Below, one piece after another: positions 9,207 to 19,388 of a stretch of 64,000 nucleotides of DNA. Numbering within the stretch: the first letter of the stretch is position 1; the number at the start of each line of letters is the position of its first letter. This DNA is from Pseudorhodoplanes sinuspersici (GTDB lineage: Bacteria > Pseudomonadota > Alphaproteobacteria > Rhizobiales > Xanthobacteraceae). The position numbers and the translations under genes were made by a program. The notes beneath the pieces are model-generated. The model searched no databases and was not told the DNA's origin. It saw only the letters and a program-made list of their open reading frames with translations. The stretch covers positions 800,501 through 864,500 of the forward strand of contig NZ_CP021112.1 of NCBI RefSeq assembly GCF_002119765.1, given 5' to 3'.

Positions 9207-10343
9207 TCAGGGACGGTCATTCCCGGTCGCGCTTTCACCGATCCAGGTATCGTTTTCGATCACGATCCTGCACGGTTCGACCGGCTTGTGGCGTTCGCGG
9301 CAGCCGTTGAGCACGGCCTTGCGCGCAGCCTCGATTGTGTTTGCGCCATATTGGGTGGAATAGGACTTTCCGTCCGGCGTCTGCGCAATCGCTTTATAGG
9401 TCGGGGCGGCGAGATAGCGTTCGAGGAAGCCGCGGCTCTTTTCCTGCATCTTGAGCTGCTTCATCAATTCGACGATGCGTTCGCGTTTCGTCGTCGGGAG
9501 ATTATGGAAACGCAGGAATGCATCCATCTCCATCAGCCATTGCAGGCGGCCGGACGCCGTGGCGAACAAGGCGTGCCCGTCGGTGCCGAATTTCTCGAAC
9601 ATCACCAGCTTCACATCGCCGCCGCCATCGAGAAAAGCGCTCTGCATCCGCTCGACGAGAGCCGGACCGAAGAAGCTGTCATTCCTGGCATAGATCCAAA
9701 GGCTCGGCACACGGCTGCTGACACCGAAGGTTCTATAGGCATTCACCAGCACGTCTTCCTTCGGGCAATCGGGCATGCGCAGACCGCCGGAAATGCTGAT
9801 GACGCCGCGCAGATTTTTGGGATTGCGCGCACCGAATGCGGTGACCGCCGCTCCTCCCGCCGAAACGCCGATGGCAATGGCCCGTTCCGGATCGGCATCG
9901 GGCCGTTTCGACACCACATCGAGCGTCGCCTGCAGGTCGTCCGCGTCGGCGGCAAGCCGGTCAGCGAATGTTGTGGTCGCGCAGCTCACAGGCGCCGCCA
10001 TCGGACCGTCGGACTGCCCGAAGCCCCGCCGCATCACGACAACAGCGAGCCAGCCGCGCCGCGCGAGATCGCGCGCAACACCGGTATAATGCGCAGCACG
10101 GCTTTCCAGCATGTCGCCGAGGTTGGAGGCCTTGCCATGAGTGATGAGCGCGATCGGCAGCCGCTCTTGAGAGCCGGTCCGTTTGACGACAAGGCCTTCG
10201 AGTCGCACCGAACGGTTGTCGATGGTGGTGCGGAAGAAGGTGCGATCGATGGTAAACTCATCGGCCGGCGCTTCCGCCCGCGCAGCATTGTATGCCGCGA
10301 ACAGCGACACCAGAAAGACAAACGCTCCGGCAAATGTTCGCAT
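9207..10343 (-). CDS. secreted alpha/beta hydrolase (dienelactone hydrolase-like)
   Basis: A 378-residue periplasmic serine hydrolase. The first 24 residues (MRTFAGAFVFLVSLFAAYNA, then ARA) form a classic Sec signal peptide. The nucleophile elbow is GVSAGGAA, and the preceding strand-turn contains LITHGKA and VVMRRGFGQSDGP, the usual oxyanion-hole region. The catalytic His probably lies in GTDGHALF and the acid in IYARNDSFFG. After about residue 300 there is a C-terminal extension with a Cys pair (NGCRERHKPVEPC). The true start is the ATG at 10341-10343; the frame's earlier ATG gives a polar leader ahead of the signal. Substrate unknown. Confidence 0.85.
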   Translation of the reverse strand: MRTFAGAFVFLVSLFAAYNAARAEAPADEFTIDRTFFRTTIDNRSVRLEGLVVKRTGSQERLPIALITHGKASNLGDMLESRAAHYTGVARDLARRGWLAVVVMRRGFGQSDGPMAAPVSCATTTFADRLAADADDLQATLDVVSKRPDADPERAIAIGVSAGGAAVTAFGARNPKNLRGVISISGGLRMPDCPKEDVLVNAYRTFGVSSRVPSLWIYARNDSFFGPALVERMQSAFLDGGGDVKLVMFEKFGTDGHALFATASGRLQWLMEMDAFLRFHNLPTTKRERIVELMKQLKMQEKSRGFLERYLAAPTYKAIAQTPDGKSYSTQYGANTIEAARKAVLNGCRERHKPVEPCRIVIENDTWIGESATGNDRP

Positions 10344-10496
10344 GCAATTTACGGTCGTTGAACGATGGCGATGACTATCGATCCGCATCGGAGCACTCGG
10401 CAAGAGTCACAACGATAGCCGTCCACATAAACGACGGCCAGTACACCCGGATGACACGACGCCGCACCAGCTATGGACGGGAAGGCCGCTTACGCC

Positions 10497-11318
10497 TCAC
10501 GCCCAGAAGTGCGGCACGGCTTCCTCCAGTCGCGCGCCAAGCCGGACCGGGGCAACGCGCGTGGCAAGGCCGGATGCGTCGTCGGTTTCCACGGCCAGGC
10601 CGCACAAGGTCGCCGGCCCCGTCGCCGCCTCGAACTTGGCCGACGGGATGCGCCGCATGAAGCGCGACAGAGGCTCATCCTTTACCATGCCGATGACGGA
10701 ATCATAATCGCCGGTCATGCCGGAGTCAGTCTGGTATGCCGTTCCGCCCGACAAAATCTGGTGATCGCTGGTCGGCACATGCGTATGCGTGCCGACGACG
10801 ACGCTGACACGGCCATCCAGGAAATGACCCATCGCCTGTTTCTCGCTCGTCACTTCCGCATGGAAGTCGACCAGGATCGCATCGGCATCGCGCTTCAAGG
10901 CGCACATGTCGAGTTCGCGATCGATCGCCGTGAAAGGATCGTCGAGCGGATCGAGGAAGATGCGGCCCATCGCATTGATGACGAGCACGCGCGCGCCATT
11001 CTTGGCCTCGATCATCGCCGCGCCGCGGCCAGGCGTGCCTTTCGGATAATTGAGCGGACGCACGAGCAGCGGCGCACGCTCGATGAAGACGAGAGCCTCG
11101 CGCTGATCCCAGGCATGATTGCCGAGCGTCACCACATCGACGCCGTTATCGATGAATTCGCGGAAGATGCTTTCGGTAATGCCGAAACCGCCGGCCGAAT
11201 TCTCGCCGTTCAAGACGACAAGATCGAGCTTCCAGTCCGATATAAGGCCGGGCAGCCGTTGATTGACGATAGCGCGCCCGGACCGGCCCACCACGTCACC
11301 GATAAACAAAATCCGCAA
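10497..11318 (-). CDS. ymdB: YmdB-family calcineurin-like metallophosphoesterase
   Basis: A 273-residue dinuclear-metal phosphoesterase of the TIGR00282/YmdB family; characterised members hydrolyse 2',3'-cyclic nucleotides. Metal-ligand motifs are seen in order: GDVVGRSGR at the N-terminus, VLNGENSAGGFG, TLGNHAWDQRE (GNH), VDFHAE, and GTHTHVPT (GxHxH). It is cytoplasmic, with no signal peptide. Start ATG 11316-11318. It begins 3 bases after the fau stop, so it belongs to the leftward transcript zapA / 6S / GNAT / fau / ymdB. The fau-ymdB adjacency is, from memory, common in Rhizobiales. Confidence 0.92.
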   Translation of the reverse strand: MRILFIGDVVGRSGRAIVNQRLPGLISDWKLDLVVLNGENSAGGFGITESIFREFIDNGVDVVTLGNHAWDQREALVFIERAPLLVRPLNYPKGTPGRGAAMIEAKNGARVLVINAMGRIFLDPLDDPFTAIDRELDMCALKRDADAILVDFHAEVTSEKQAMGHFLDGRVSVVVGTHTHVPTSDHQILSGGTAYQTDSGMTGDYDSVIGMVKDEPLSRFMRRIPSAKFEAATGPATLCGLAVETDDASGLATRVAPVRLGARLEEAVPHFWA

Positions 11319-11321
11319 ATA

Positions 11322-11930
11322 TCAGCTCCGGAAATCGATGGTCTCAAGTTCCGTTAGCACAAGGTCGAGCCTCGCGTCGAACGCGGTGGCCGGGACCCGA
11401 GGGATCTCCTGCGCGGCAAACGCTACGCCGATTGCGATTACCGGCTTGATCCCCCGGATGCGGGCAATGGTCATGTCGTAATAGCCGGCGCCATAGCCGA
11501 TGCGGTGGCCGTTGCGATCGAAGGCGGCTAGCGGCACCAGCATGATGTCGGGAAACACCTCGGGCGATTCCGGCCTGGGTTCGCGGATGCCCCAGACGCC
11601 GGAGGCCATCTCGTCACCGAACGCCCAGGCGCGCATGATCAGCGGATTGCCGCGCTTGGGCGTGACCGGCAAGGCGAGGCTCGCCCCCGCATCGCCGAGC
11701 TTGCGCATCAACGGCACAGGATTGAATTCGCTCTTCATCGGCGAATAGCCGGAGACGATCGTGCCCGGTTTGACACTGACAGGAAACGGCCGCTGCACGA
11801 CCACCTCGACCGCAGCCACACGTTCGGCTGCCGGCATGGCATCGCGGCGCGCGAGGGCTTCACCGCGAAGAACGGACTTGGGTGGTGTGGCGGTTTGAGT
11901 TTTGGTTTCCAAACTGTCGAAGCCCTTCAT
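11322..11930 (-). CDS. fau: 5-formyltetrahydrofolate cyclo-ligase
   Basis: Catalyses the ATP-dependent conversion of 5-formyl-THF to 5,10-methenyl-THF, salvaging folate one-carbon units. The family signature LVPLAAFDRNGHRIGYGAGY is complete, along with KPGTIVSGYSPMKSEFNP for the folate pocket. An N-terminal LRGEALARRDAM helix matches the ATP-binding lysine/arginine region. At 202 residues it is of normal length. The ATG at 11928-11930 overlaps the stop of the upstream GNAT gene by three bases, so the two are coupled. As in many proteobacteria, the gene lies downstream of 6S RNA and zapA. Confidence 0.93.
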   Translation of the reverse strand: MKGFDSLETKTQTATPPKSVLRGEALARRDAMPAAERVAAVEVVVQRPFPVSVKPGTIVSGYSPMKSEFNPVPLMRKLGDAGASLALPVTPKRGNPLIMRAWAFGDEMASGVWGIREPRPESPEVFPDIMLVPLAAFDRNGHRIGYGAGYYDMTIARIRGIKPVIAIGVAFAAQEIPRVPATAFDARLDLVLTELETIDFRS

Positions 11931-12448
11931 CTGGTATTCTGGTTTGGCGCAAAAACAAGACTCTTGCGGCCGGGGCGATTGCCATCTGCACCATCGGGCT
12001 GAAAGCCTGCTCGCTCAAGAAGTCGCCATGACGCCACGTTCTCGGGCCTGCACTCCGCAACGATAAGATGTTCGGGATAGACGCGAACGAGGGCGCCGAT
12101 GACACCCCTAACGGCCTCGGAAGCGAATCCGCGCCCTTGTGCGGCGGTCGCGAACCAATAGCCGATCTCGATTGTCTCGCTGTCTCGAATATGTGTTCCG
12201 ACCGTCCCAAGAAGCGCAGGCTCGCCAAGCATCCACACGCCCCAGAAACAATCTTTGCCGTCCTGATTGCTGCCGATCAGCTTTTCGGCGTTCGCAAGGG
12301 TGAACGGCCGCTCCAGGAAATGGATCGCATCAATGATAGCAGGCTCGTCTGTCATGGCACGGAACGCCTCTGCGTCGGCCAGACTCAATTGCCGTATAAA
12401 AAGCCGTTCGGTTTTGATGTCGGGCAAACTGAGAAGGAGTTGATCCAT
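11927..12448 (-). CDS. GNAT family N-acetyltransferase (RimJ/RimL-like)
   Basis: A 173-residue acetyl-CoA-dependent acetyltransferase. The first strand and helix (IKTERLFIRQLSLADAEAF) are typical of the RimJ/RimL branch. The acetyl-CoA loop is seen at AAQGRGFASEAV (Q-x-x-G-x-G/A), and the last helix at NVASWRLLERAGF. The acceptor substrate is unknown. I chose the ATG at 12446-12448 with GAAGGAG upstream; the longer open frame is the 6S RNA region read as protein. It is inserted between the 6S RNA gene and fau, with its stop overlapping the fau start. Confidence 0.88.
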   Translation of the reverse strand: MDQLLLSLPDIKTERLFIRQLSLADAEAFRAMTDEPAIIDAIHFLERPFTLANAEKLIGSNQDGKDCFWGVWMLGEPALLGTVGTHIRDSETIEIGYWFATAAQGRGFASEAVRGVIGALVRVYPEHLIVAECRPENVASWRLLERAGFQPDGADGNRPGRKSLVFAPNQNTR

Positions 12449-12559
12449 GGCCAAAGGGGTAGCCGAGCGGCTGGGATGCATCAACTCACCCGCGCCTCGC
12501 GCGGGCACCACGCCGGGAAACAGCACACAACGAAAGAAAAAGCGCGGAGCCGCGATGGC

Positions 12560-12708
12560 CGTCGGAATTTTCGACCCCGGGAACCTACAAAAGTAGGTGG
12601 GCGCCATATGTCCGAATCCACGGACCCGGCCAGGGACAGCTCCCTTCAGGATCGTAAGGCCCCGGGAGTATGATGTTTCCAGTCGCACCCCGCAGCCCCG
12701 CTTGGGCA
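12560..12708 (-). ncRNA. ssrS: 6S RNA (ssrS), regulator of RNA polymerase
   Basis: Minus-strand gene of about 150 bases between zapA and the GNAT/fau genes, the standard position of 6S RNA in proteobacteria. Seen directly: GGGUGC near the 5' end can pair with GCGCCC (about 12600) near the 3' end; an apical CUCCC/GGGAG stem surrounds the centre; and a small CCUAC-UUUU-GUAGG hairpin lies in the 3' part, with a further GC-rich segment CCCGGGG after it. This matches the long, interrupted rod expected of 6S RNA, which binds sigma70 holoenzyme and mimics open-promoter DNA. Ends are estimated from a -10-like CATACT just upstream; a covariance search would settle them. Confidence 0.72.
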
Positions 12709-12759
12709 ATGTAGTATGTGATCCGGCGTTCGGCCAGATGTATTAGCGAGACGATCTCA

Positions 12760-12787
12760 CAGGGGCGTGCGAAAGCGCGCGCCCCTG
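12760..12787 (-). terminator. hairpin after zapA
   Basis: A strong GC-rich hairpin, CAGGGGCGTGC / GAAA / GCGCGC-GCCCCTG, lying 11 bases past the zapA stop and before the 6S promoter. It lacks a clear T-tract on either strand, so it may act as a transcript-end stabiliser or processing site rather than a full intrinsic terminator. Confidence 0.55.
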
Positions 12788-12797
12788 AATGACCGTC

Positions 12798-13187
12798 TCA
12801 CCCCAGCGCCACGCCCGGTCCGTTATTCACCGACTGATTGATCTGCCGCGTGATCTCCTCGATCCGCTCGGCCGCCGTATTGAGCGCTGTGACGATGGCG
12901 GCCTGCGCCTGCTGCGCGCGATCGGCGGAAATCACACGCGCATCCTGCAGGCCGGCAATCTCCTCTTCGAGACGGCGAATGCGCTGCGCGGATTCGGCAA
13001 GCTCGTCGGCAACGGTCAGCGCGGCCATCACCGTCAGACGTTGATCGCCGATCTCACCATGGGCCCCGCGCAATTGCTCGATGCGATCATCGATCTCCTG
13101 CGCGAGCGTCATCACGTGCTCTTCCTGGCCGTCTTCGCAACCCATCCGGTATTGTCGGCCGTTGATCGTGACATTCACCTGAGCCAT
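12798..13187 (-). CDS. zapA: cell division protein ZapA
   Basis: ZapA is a small cytoplasmic protein that bundles FtsZ protofilaments at the division ring. The N-terminal domain VNVTINGRQYRMGCEDGQEE (residues 4-23) and the following HVMTLAQEIDDRIEQL are diagnostic. A long C-terminal coiled coil runs from about residue 60 to 115 (LAESAQRIRRLEEEIAGLQ). At 129 residues it is a typical alphaproteobacterial ZapA. It follows the DUF4164 gene with a 22-base gap, and 6S RNA follows it. The ATG at 13185-13187 is the only sensible start. Confidence 0.93.
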   Translation of the reverse strand: MAQVNVTINGRQYRMGCEDGQEEHVMTLAQEIDDRIEQLRGAHGEIGDQRLTVMAALTVADELAESAQRIRRLEEEIAGLQDARVISADRAQQAQAAIVTALNTAAERIEEITRQINQSVNNGPGVALG

Positions 13188-13209
13188 GGCGTTGCCTTAA
13201 GCTTGCACG

Positions 13210-13506
13210 CTATCGATCATGCTCATCGAGCAAGGTCTTGATCGTTCCCATTGCAACATCGATCCGGCGCGCAACCTCGCGGTTGGTGTCTGCAAGCCGA
13301 CGGGCTTCCGCCGCCGTATGGTCGAGTTCGGACGCAAGGCGCGCGCGATCGGTGCCGAGCGCATGAAGCTGCGCCTGGACAGAGTCGCCGCCGCGTTCCG
13401 CTTCGCGCTTGCGCGCAACCGCTGCCGAAAGCGCATCCAGCGCCTGAGCCAGCCTCCGGGCCGCCGCATCCATTGCGCTCGCATCGGTCATGGACACATG
13501 ACTCAT
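13210..13506 (-). CDS. DUF4164 family coiled-coil protein
   Basis: A 98-residue, almost wholly helical protein (AAARRLAQALDALSAAVARK, then heptads to the end, RIDVAMGTIKTLLDEHDR). It fits the DUF4164 family found upstream of zapA in Rhizobiales; no function is established there. Adjacency to zapA and the shared coiled-coil nature suggest a division-related partner, which is inference. I preferred ATG 13504-13506 (AAAGAG 7 bases upstream) over a GTG six codons earlier. The roughly 240 bases between it and tkt must hold both divergent promoters; only a GC-rich hairpin near 13600-13620 stands out there. Confidence 0.82.
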   Translation of the reverse strand: MSHVSMTDASAMDAAARRLAQALDALSAAVARKREAERGGDSVQAQLHALGTDRARLASELDHTAAEARRLADTNREVARRIDVAMGTIKTLLDEHDR

Positions 13507-13745
13507 CAAAAACTCTTTCGACACAAGGCCTTAAGCCAGCAAGCCTAAATTCCCGCTTCAACGACGTCAACGCCTGCGCGCGGGCCGTCCCCAAGCATTC
13601 CGGCCTTATTCCGGCGATTTGTGCAAAGGCGCCGCCGATTGCGTTCACACTCTGGACTCATCCCGCTACCTGCGTGATATGTCCGCGCCAATCATCCTGA
13701 TCGCCTGATCCGCGGCGGATACCGCCGCGCAACCGGAAAATTTCT

Positions 13746-15731
13746 ATGTCGCGCGCACAACATGACCGCATGGCCAACGCTATCCGCGCGCTGGCCATGG
13801 ACGCCGTGGAACAGGCCAAATCGGGTCATCCCGGTCTGCCGATGGGCGCCGCCGACATCGCCACCGTGCTGTTCTCGCAATTTTTGAAGTTCGATCCGTC
13901 CGACCCGAAATGGCCGGATCGTGACCGCTTCGTGCTGTCGGCCGGTCATGGCTCGATGCTGATCTATGCCCTGCTGCATCTCACCGGCTACAAGTCCATG
14001 CCGCTCGAAGAGCTGAAGCATTTCCGCAAGCTCAATTCGAAAACACCCGGCCACCCGGAAAATTTCATCACCGAGGGCGTCGAGACCACAACCGGCCCAC
14101 TCGGCCAGGGCATCGCCAATGCGGTCGGCATGGCGATCGCGGAGCGGCATCTCGCCGCGACCTTCGGCGATGTGGTGGATCATCGCACCTATGTGCTCTG
14201 CTCCGATGGCGATCTGATGGAAGGCATCAGCCAGGAAGCCATCGCGCTGGCCGGCCATCTCAAGCTCAACCGGCTGATCGTTCTTTTTGACGACAACGGC
14301 ATCACCATTGACGGCAAGCTGTCGCTGTCGGACTCGGTCGACCAGGTGAAGCGTTTTGAATCCGCCGGCTGGATCGCCGAACGCATCGACGGCCATGACC
14401 CGGAGGCGATTGCCGCTGCGATCGCCAAGGCCCAGAACGCCGATCGCCCGACCATGATCGCCTGCAAGACGACCATTGGCTTCGGTGCGCCGAATAAGGC
14501 GGGCAGCGAGAAGTCGCATGGCTCGCCGCTTGGCGCCGAGGAAATCGCCGGCGCGCGCAAGGCCCTCGGCTGGGATCATGGCCCATTCCACATTCCCGAC
14601 GACATCCGCAAACTCTGGCTCGCTGCCGGCCAGCGCTCGCAGGATGCGCGCCAGGCGTGGGAGAAGAAGCTGTCTTCGCTTCCGCCCGAGGTGAAATCGG
14701 AATTCGAACGCCGCCTGTCCGGCGAAGTGCCCGCTGCGCTCACCGACGCAGTGACGAGCGTGAAGATAACGCTTGATAAAGCGCCGAAGGACATCGCCAC
14801 ACGTTCGTCGTCCGAATTCGCACTGGAAAGCCTGTGCGCGGCGGTGCCCGAAATGGTCGGCGGTTCGGCCGATCTCACCGGCTCCAACAACACCCGCACA
14901 AAATCGATGAAGGCGATGTCGGCGTCGGATTTCTCCGGCCGCTTCATCCACTACGGCATTCGCGAACACGGCATGGCCGCGGCCATGAATGGCATGACGC
15001 TGCATGGCGGCATCATCCCCTATTCCGGCACATTCCTCGTCTTCTCCGATTATTGCCGCCCCGCGATCCGCCTCGCCGCGCTGATGGGCGAGCGCGTCAT
15101 TCACGTCATGACCCATGACTCGATCGGCCTTGGCGAAGACGGCCCGACGCATCAGCCGGTCGAGCATCTTGCCGCTTTGCGTGCAATTCCCAACGTCAAT
15201 GTGTTCCGTCCCTGCGATGCGGTCGAAGCGGTCGAGTGCTGGGAGATCGCCTTGCGGTCAAAGGACACCCCGAGCGTGCTCGCGCTCACGCGCCAGAACC
15301 TGCCGCAATTGCGCAGGAGCTACACGGCGGACAATCTGTGCGCCGCTGGCGCCTATGAGATCATGGGCGTTGACGGCGACAACGTCGATGTGTCGATCTT
15401 CGCCACCGGCTCGGAAGTGGCGATCGCCGTTGAGGCGGCGCAAATGCTCAACCGCCAGGGCAAGCCGGCGCGCGTCGTGTCCGTGCCCTGTTTTGAATTG
15501 TTCCTGAATTTGCCGGCCAAGGAGCGGCACGCGATCATCGGCGGCGCCGAGGTCAATGTCGGCGTCGAGGCGGGAATCCGTCAGGGATGGGACGAAATCA
15601 TCGGCTCCAACGGTGTTTTCGTGGGCATGAGCGGTTTCGGCGCCAGCGCGCCCTACAAGGACCTGTACAACCATTTCGGCATCACGCCGGAGGCGATTGC
15701 CGCTGCAGCGCTCAGCAAGTTCCGGCCTTAA
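13746..15731 (+). CDS. tkt: transketolase
   Basis: Thiamin-diphosphate enzyme moving two-carbon ketol units in the pentose phosphate and, where present, Calvin pathways. The 661-residue protein has all three domains: the N-terminal PP domain with [18 protein letters not shown] and the ThDP motif [13 protein letters not shown], the Pyr domain with [14 protein letters not shown] (catalytic Glu) and [20 protein letters not shown], and the C-terminal domain. Length is normal. It opens the rightward block tkt-gap-pgk-fba, so it is probably expressed with lower glycolysis/gluconeogenesis. No RuBisCO or phosphoribulokinase gene is in the window. Confidence 0.97.
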   Translation: MSRAQHDRMANAIRALAMDAVEQAKSGHPGLPMGAADIATVLFSQFLKFDPSDPKWPDRDRFVLSAGHGSMLIYALLHLTGYKSMPLEELKHFRKLNSKTPGHPENFITEGVETTTGPLGQGIANAVGMAIAERHLAATFGDVVDHRTYVLCSDGDLMEGISQEAIALAGHLKLNRLIVLFDDNGITIDGKLSLSDSVDQVKRFESAGWIAERIDGHDPEAIAAAIAKAQNADRPTMIACKTTIGFGAPNKAGSEKSHGSPLGAEEIAGARKALGWDHGPFHIPDDIRKLWLAAGQRSQDARQAWEKKLSSLPPEVKSEFERRLSGEVPAALTDAVTSVKITLDKAPKDIATRSSSEFALESLCAAVPEMVGGSADLTGSNNTRTKSMKAMSASDFSGRFIHYGIREHGMAAAMNGMTLHGGIIPYSGTFLVFSDYCRPAIRLAALMGERVIHVMTHDSIGLGEDGPTHQPVEHLAALRAIPNVNVFRPCDAVEAVECWEIALRSKDTPSVLALTRQNLPQLRRSYTADNLCAAGAYEIMGVDGDNVDVSIFATGSEVAIAVEAAQMLNRQGKPARVVSVPCFELFLNLPAKERHAIIGGAEVNVGVEAGIRQGWDEIIGSNGVFVGMSGFGASAPYKDLYNHFGITPEAIAAAALSKFRP

Positions 15732-15756
15732 GGGCGACTTTGGCCGGTTCGTCTCG

Positions 15757-15784
15757 TTGCGGCTCAGTTCCGCCAGCCGCAACG
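15757..15784 (+). terminator. possible hairpin after tkt
   Basis: A 9-base-pair stem, GTTGCGGCT / AGCCGCAAC, with a 10-base loop lies 26 bases past the tkt stop. There is no T-run after it, so read-through into gap is likely. It could instead protect the tkt mRNA end. Confidence 0.35.
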
Positions 15785-15882
15785 GGGCTATGCATTTTAC
15801 CAAAATGCCGCTGGCGAGTTGAGTTGGAGCAAAATCCCGCTATACGAACCCGGACAAAACATCAGCCGGGAGCAATTTGACC

Positions 15883-16890
<1,008 letters not shown>

Positions 16891-16905
16891 TTTTGCGCGA
16901 GCCCT

Positions 16906-16991
16906 CGTAGGGCGGGTTAGCCGAAGGCGTAACCCGCCTGCCTGACGCAGATCCCGCAGTGGCGGATTACGCTTCGCTAATCCGCCCTACG
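16906..16991. repeat. composite palindromic (REP-type) element between gap and pgk
   Basis: An 86-base unit with inverted ends CGTAGGGCGG and CCGCCCTACG. Inside are two smaller palindromes: GGCGGGTTAGCC..GGCGTAACCCGCC and GGCGGATTACG..GCTAATCCGCC. The GTAGGGCGGATTAGC-type sequence is familiar to me from many unrelated bacterial genomes, mostly between genes. It may stabilise the gap mRNA or weaken read-through into pgk. Confidence 0.8.
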
Positions 16992-17025
16992 CATGACGCT
17001 CAGGATGACGAGCAAGGTTGTTCAT

Positions 17026-18219
17026 ATGTCCCAATTCCGCACCCTCGATCAGGCAGACCTCAACAACAAGCGCGTGCTGCTGCGCGTCGATCTCAACGTG
17101 CCGATGGAAAACGGCAAGGTTACAGACGCGACCCGTATCGAACGTGTGGTGCCGACCATCACCGAGATCGCCGGCAAGGGCGGCAAGGTGATCATCCTCG
17201 CGCATTTCGGCCGGCCGAAGGGACGAGATGAAAAGGACTCACTGAAGCCGGTTGCGGCTGCGCTCTCGCAGGTCATCAAGCGGCCGGTCGCCTTTGCTGA
17301 CGACTGCATCGGCGATGCCGCCAAGGCCGCCGTCGATGCGATGAAGGGCGGCGACATTCTCGTTCTGGAAAACACCCGCTTCCACAAGGAAGAGGAAAAG
17401 AATGATCCGGCCTTCGTCGAGAAGCTCGCCGCGCTTGGCGATATTTTCGTCAACGATGCGTTCTCGGCCGCGCATCGTGCGCATGCGTCCACAGAAGGTC
17501 TCGGCCACAAACTCCCTGCTTATGCCGGCCGCACCATGCAGGCCGAACTCGACGCGCTGTCGAAGGCGCTGGTCGCGCCGAAAAAGCCGGTGATCGCCAT
17601 CGTCGGCGGCGCCAAGGTCTCGACCAAGATCGAGCTCCTTGAAAACATGATCGACAAGGTCGACGCGCTGGTGATCGGCGGCGGCATGGCCAATACCTTC
17701 CTGCACGCGCAGGGCATCAATGTCGGCAAGTCGCTGGCCGAACGCGATCTTGCCGATCTCGCCCGCCGCATCATGGCCAAGGCCGACGATGCCAAATGCG
17801 CGATCATCCTGCCGGTCGATGCCGTCGTCGCGCACGAGTTCAAGGCCAACGCGCCGTCGCACGCCTATGGCCTCGACGCGATCCCGGCCGACGGCATGAT
17901 CCTCGATGTCGGCCCGCGGTCGATCGATCGTATCAACGCCGCCATTAGCGACGCGGCGACCCTGCTCTGGAACGGCCCGCTCGGCGCGTTCGAACTGACG
18001 CCGTTCGACCGCGGCACGGTTGCGGCAGCACGTCACGCCGCGGAACGAACCAGGGCCGGAAAGCTTGTCTCGATCGCCGGCGGCGGCGATACCGTCGCGG
18101 CGCTGAACCACGCCGGCGTCGCTCAGGATTTCACCTATATTTCAACAGCCGGCGGCGCATTTCTTGAATTTCTTGAGGGTAAAATTTTGCCAGGTGTGGA
18201 AGTCTTGCGGGCAAACTAG
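17026..18219 (+). CDS. pgk: phosphoglycerate kinase
   Basis: Transfers a phosphate between 1,3-bisphosphoglycerate and ADP. The 397-residue two-domain enzyme shows the substrate-binding N-terminus [35 protein letters not shown] and ILVLENTRF, the hinge region [19 protein letters not shown], and the nucleotide-domain end [17 protein letters not shown] placed the start at 17026 (MSQFRTLDQ) with AAGG about 8 bases upstream; the longer frame to 16993 reaches back into the repeat element. Third gene of the carbon block. Confidence 0.97.
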   Translation: MSQFRTLDQADLNNKRVLLRVDLNVPMENGKVTDATRIERVVPTITEIAGKGGKVIILAHFGRPKGRDEKDSLKPVAAALSQVIKRPVAFADDCIGDAAKAAVDAMKGGDILVLENTRFHKEEEKNDPAFVEKLAALGDIFVNDAFSAAHRAHASTEGLGHKLPAYAGRTMQAELDALSKALVAPKKPVIAIVGGAKVSTKIELLENMIDKVDALVIGGGMANTFLHAQGINVGKSLAERDLADLARRIMAKADDAKCAIILPVDAVVAHEFKANAPSHAYGLDAIPADGMILDVGPRSIDRINAAISDAATLLWNGPLGAFELTPFDRGTVAAARHAAERTRAGKLVSIAGGGDTVAALNHAGVAQDFTYISTAGGAFLEFLEGKILPGVEVLRAN

Positions 18220-18302
18220 CCGCCCTCTTCACGCCACGGCCGCAGCCGATATAAACGCAACCAAAAGGCCGGTTTCCCGGCGCGCTTTCGATGGAGCAAC
18301 CG

Positions 18303-19328
18303 ATGAACCTTGCAGACCTCAATAAGATCGCCGTCGCCATGGTTGCCCCGGGCAAGGGCATCCTCGCTGCCGATGAATCCACCGGCACCATCAAGAAGCG
18401 TTTCGACGCCATCGGGACGGACAATACCGAAGACAATCGCCGCGATTATCGCGAGCTGATGTTCCGGACCACCGAGGCGATGTCGAAATACATTTCCGGT
18501 GTCATTCTCTACGACGAGACCATCTGGCAGAAGGCCAAGGACGGCACGCCGCTGGTCGAACTGATCAAGAAGACCGGCGCCATTCCCGGCATCAAGGTCG
18601 ATGAAGGTACCAAGCCGCTGCCGCAATGCCCGGGCGAACTGATCACCGTCGGCCTCGACAAGCTCGCCGACCGTCTGCCGAAGTATTACGAGCAAGGTGC
18701 CCGCTTTGCGAAATGGCGCGCGGTGATCGACATCGGCGACGGCATTCCCTCGCACACGGCGATCATGACGAATGCCCATGCGCTCGCCCGCTATGCTGCG
18801 CTCTGCCAGCAGGCGCAGATCGTGCCGATCGTCGAGCCGGAAGTGCTGATGGACGGCGCGCACGATATCGACCGCTGCTACGAGGTCACCCAATGGGTGC
18901 TGAAGGAAACGTTCCAGCAGCTTTATTTCCAGCGTGTCGAGCTCGAAGGCATCGTGCTGAAGCCGAACATGGCGGTGCCGGGCAAGAAGAGCGCGAAGAA
19001 AGCCTCGGTCGAGGAAGTCGCCGAGAAGACCGTCCGCATGCTCAAGGATTGCGTGCCGGGCGCGGTGCCGGGCATCGCCTTCCTGTCGGGCGGCCAGTCG
19101 GACGAGGAAGCGACCGCCCATCTCGACGCCATGAACAAGATCGGCAACCTGCCCTGGAAGCTGACCTTCTCCTATGGCCGCGCGCTGCAAGCCGCGCCGC
19201 AGAAAGCCTGGAGCGGCAAGTCCGAGAACGTCGCCGCCGCGCAGCGCGCCTTCACCCATCGCGCGATGATGAACGGCCTCGCCTCGCTCGGCGAATGGAA
19301 GTCGTCACTGGAAAAGCAGGCGGCGTAG
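18303..19328 (+). CDS. fba: fructose-bisphosphate aldolase, class I
   Basis: A metal-independent, Schiff-base aldolase of the animal/plant-like class I type. It begins VAPGKGILAADESTGTIKKR, carries IDIGDGIPSHT and IVEPEVLMDG, and has the Schiff-base lysine at K220 in IVLKPNM. FLSGGQSDEEATAHLDAMN and FSYGRALQ match the C-terminal phosphate site. Length 341 residues. The ATG at 18303 is preceded by GGAG at 6 bases. Last gene of tkt-gap-pgk-fba. Many proteobacteria use class II aldolases; no class II gene lies in this window. Confidence 0.96.
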   Translation: MNLADLNKIAVAMVAPGKGILAADESTGTIKKRFDAIGTDNTEDNRRDYRELMFRTTEAMSKYISGVILYDETIWQKAKDGTPLVELIKKTGAIPGIKVDEGTKPLPQCPGELITVGLDKLADRLPKYYEQGARFAKWRAVIDIGDGIPSHTAIMTNAHALARYAALCQQAQIVPIVEPEVLMDGAHDIDRCYEVTQWVLKETFQQLYFQRVELEGIVLKPNMAVPGKKSAKKASVEEVAEKTVRMLKDCVPGAVPGIAFLSGGQSDEEATAHLDAMNKIGNLPWKLTFSYGRALQAAPQKAWSGKSENVAAAQRAFTHRAMMNGLASLGEWKSSLEKQAA

Positions 19329-19346
19329 TCCAAGCAGAAACAATTC

Positions 19347-19388
19347 AGAAGGGTGGTATCGGCGCAAGCCGTGCCACCCTTCTTTATT
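19347..19388. terminator. bidirectional terminator between fba and the DUF411 gene
   Basis: A 10-base-pair perfect stem AGAAGGGTGG / CCACCCTTCT (19347-19356 and 19374-19383) with a 17-base loop, followed by TTTATT on the plus strand and beginning 18 bases past the fba stop. The convergent DUF411 gene stops at its edge, so the hairpin can serve both directions. Confidence 0.75.

Noticed and set aside
12449-12480. GGTAGCCGAGCGGCTGG, tRNA-like
   Set aside because: The D-arm-like words are present, but no anticodon stem, TPsiC arm or acceptor pairing follows. It lies directly upstream of the GNAT start.
13692-15167. A 491-residue open frame antisense to tkt
   Set aside because: High-GC codon bias keeps the opposite frame open. 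The plus strand encodes an unmistakable transketolase, and the antisense product resembles no family.
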